Part shown: piece after piece, positions 5,978 to 6,344 of the stretch | How positions within the stretch are numbered: the stretch's first letter is position 1 | Layout of the letters: the number at the start of each line of letters is the position of its first letter | From: Gammaproteobacteria bacterium | GTDB lineage: Bacteria > Pseudomonadota > Gammaproteobacteria > Pseudomonadales > Litorivicinaceae | Direction of reading: 5' to 3' | Length of the DNA stretch: 6,344 bases | Assembly: GCA_002717305.1 (NCBI GenBank) | Contig: PBDH01000042.1 | Coordinates: 1 to 6,344, forward strand | The notes under the pieces: model-generated | Database searches by the model: none | What the model was told of the DNA's origin: nothing | What the model saw: only the letters and a program-made list of their open reading frames with translations | Program-made: the position numbers and the translations under genes

Positions 5978-5987
5978 TTTTGCAAAA
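5978..5987. promoter_or_regulatory. TTTTGCAAAA palindrome upstream of the helicase promoter
   Basis: A perfect 10-bp palindrome ends 3 nt before the candidate -35 box at 5991. Its position suits an activator or repressor half of the control region, but the motif is short and A/T-rich and could be chance. Confidence 0.25.
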
Positions 5988-5990
5988 AGA

Positions 5991-6019
5991 TTGAAACAGT
6001 ATCCACTAGTCTGTACTGT
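5991..6019 (+). promoter_or_regulatory. Candidate sigma70 promoter for the rhlE-like gene
   Basis: TTGAAA (5991-5996; five of six to TTGACA) and TACTGT (6014-6019; four of six to TATAAT) have an exact 17-nt spacer. Transcription would begin near 6026 and give a leader of about 95 nt. The -10 hexamer is also the right arm of an inverted repeat, ACAGTA (5996-6001) N12 TACTGT (6014-6019). A protein bound there would cover the promoter. This is the best promoter match I found in the window. Confidence 0.5.
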
Positions 6020-6027
6020 GCCCACTT

Positions 6028-6054
6028 CTCAGCGCATAGCGGGCTCGCGTTGAG
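6028..6054 (+). promoter_or_regulatory. Leader hairpin 1 of the rhlE-like mRNA
   Basis: CTCAGCGC (6028-6035) pairs with GCGTTGAG (6047-6054) over all 8 positions (one G.U) around an 11-nt loop. It starts within a few nt of the predicted transcription start. It sits too far from the start codon to block it directly and could affect stability or helicase autoregulation. Confidence 0.35.
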
Positions 6055-6091
6055 TGATCCCCCGATGGATCGTACGGCGGAGCTTGCTTAA

Positions 6092-6105
6092 GACGATTTG
6101 TCGTC
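6092..6105 (+). promoter_or_regulatory. Leader hairpin 2 of the rhlE-like mRNA
   Basis: GACGA (6092-6096) and TCGTC (6101-6105) form a perfect 5-bp stem with a TTTG tetraloop, ending 9 nt before the GGA ribosome binding motif. It is small and would be only marginally stable alone. Confidence 0.3.
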
Positions 6106-6120
6106 AAACAGTGTGGAAAA

Positions 6121-6344
6121 ATGATGCGCTTTCAAGACTTGGGCTTGTTGCCTGAACTCGTCTCTAATGCGGGCTATGACGCCGCGACTCCAGTGCAATC
6201 AAAATCGATCCCTGCGATCCTCAACGGCCGTGATATTTTAGCTGGGGCGCAGACAGGAACAGGAAAAACAGCTGCATTTATCCTTCCGGTAATGCAGAAA
6301 TTATATGCAGGTACGAGTATTCGCTCGCCTAGAGCACTTGTTCT
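6121..6344 (+). CDS. rhlE: DEAD-box ATP-dependent RNA helicase, RhlE-like (3' part outside window)
   Basis: Only the first 74 or so residues are present; the frame is open to the right edge. The start of the Q motif is F-x-x-LGL, followed by AGYDAATPVQSKSIPAILNGRD. Next come Walker A/motif I, AQTGTGKTAAF, and the beginning of motif Ia (PRALVL). DEAD-box helicases unwind short RNA duplexes using ATP in the cytoplasm and act in ribosome assembly and RNA decay. The very short N-terminus before the Q motif and the general sequence fit RhlE better than SrmB, DeaD or RhlB, but the DEAD box itself and the C-terminal tail are not visible. Two adjacent ATGs occur at 6121 and 6124. GGA at 6115-6117 is 3 nt from the first and 6 nt from the second, so 6124 is the slightly better start. 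It is unrelated in function to the lig genes and marks the end of the catabolic cluster. Confidence 0.88.
   Translation, partial: MMRFQDLGLLPELVSNAGYDAATPVQSKSIPAILNGRDILAGAQTGTGKTAAFILPVMQKLYAGTSIRSPRALV

Noticed and set aside
5996..6019. ACAGTA-N12-TACTGT as a LexA/SOS box
   Set aside because: A LexA box has the half-sites in the opposite order (CTGT first, ACAG second) with closer spacing; this is only a generic inverted repeat.
5729..6025. 98-codon minus-strand open frame over the end of the reductase gene
   Set aside because: It lies mostly antisense to a well-supported coding region and has no motif of its own.

Overview
The window carries most of the lower part of the bacterial protocatechuate 4,5-cleavage (meta-cleavage, lig/pmd/gal type) pathway for lignin-derived aromatics. 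This is flanked on the right by an unrelated housekeeping RNA helicase. All recognisable genes are on the + strand. Moderate base composition, Shine-Dalgarno-type starts, an RhlE-type DEAD-box helicase and this pathway together suggest a proteobacterium. A gammaproteobacterium from an aquatic setting is my guess, but nothing in the window fixes the taxon.

Layout. (1) Bases 2-169 are the last 55 codons of a Gfo/Idh/MocA-type oxidoreductase. From context this is probably LigC, 4-carboxy-2-hydroxymuconate-6-semialdehyde dehydrogenase. (2) Bases 170-1231 hold about 1.06 kb with no convincing gene. They contain a strong 11-bp hairpin, a three-unit heptamer repeat, a stop-interrupted frame that may be gene debris, and a candidate promoter/operator just before the next gene. 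(3) Bases 1232-4867 are a very tight four-gene operon: ligJ (hydratase), ligK (aldolase), a PrpF-family ligU/galD (isomerase/tautomerase) and ligI (pyrone lactonase), with junctions of +1, -8 and +7 nt. (4) After a 64-nt gap with a perfect 8-bp inverted repeat comes an aldo/keto reductase (4932-5930) of unknown substrate. (5) After an intergenic promoter region, an rhlE-like gene starts at 6121 or 6124 and runs off the right edge.

How the genes work together. In the known pathway LigC oxidises the ring-cleavage product to 2-pyrone-4,6-dicarboxylate (PDC). LigI opens PDC to 4-oxalomesaconate. The PrpF-family protein isomerises or tautomerises this intermediate, LigJ hydrates the product to 4-carboxy-4-hydroxy-2-oxoadipate, and LigK cleaves that to pyruvate and oxaloacetate. 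Every step from the semialdehyde to central metabolites is therefore represented. The ring-cleaving dioxygenase (LigAB type), an uptake system and a regulator are not in the window; they could lie to the left of ligC.

I do not see an undescribed system here. The parts most worth a second look are the structured, gene-poor gap inside the pathway cluster, the unassigned aldo/keto reductase, and the structured leader before the helicase gene.
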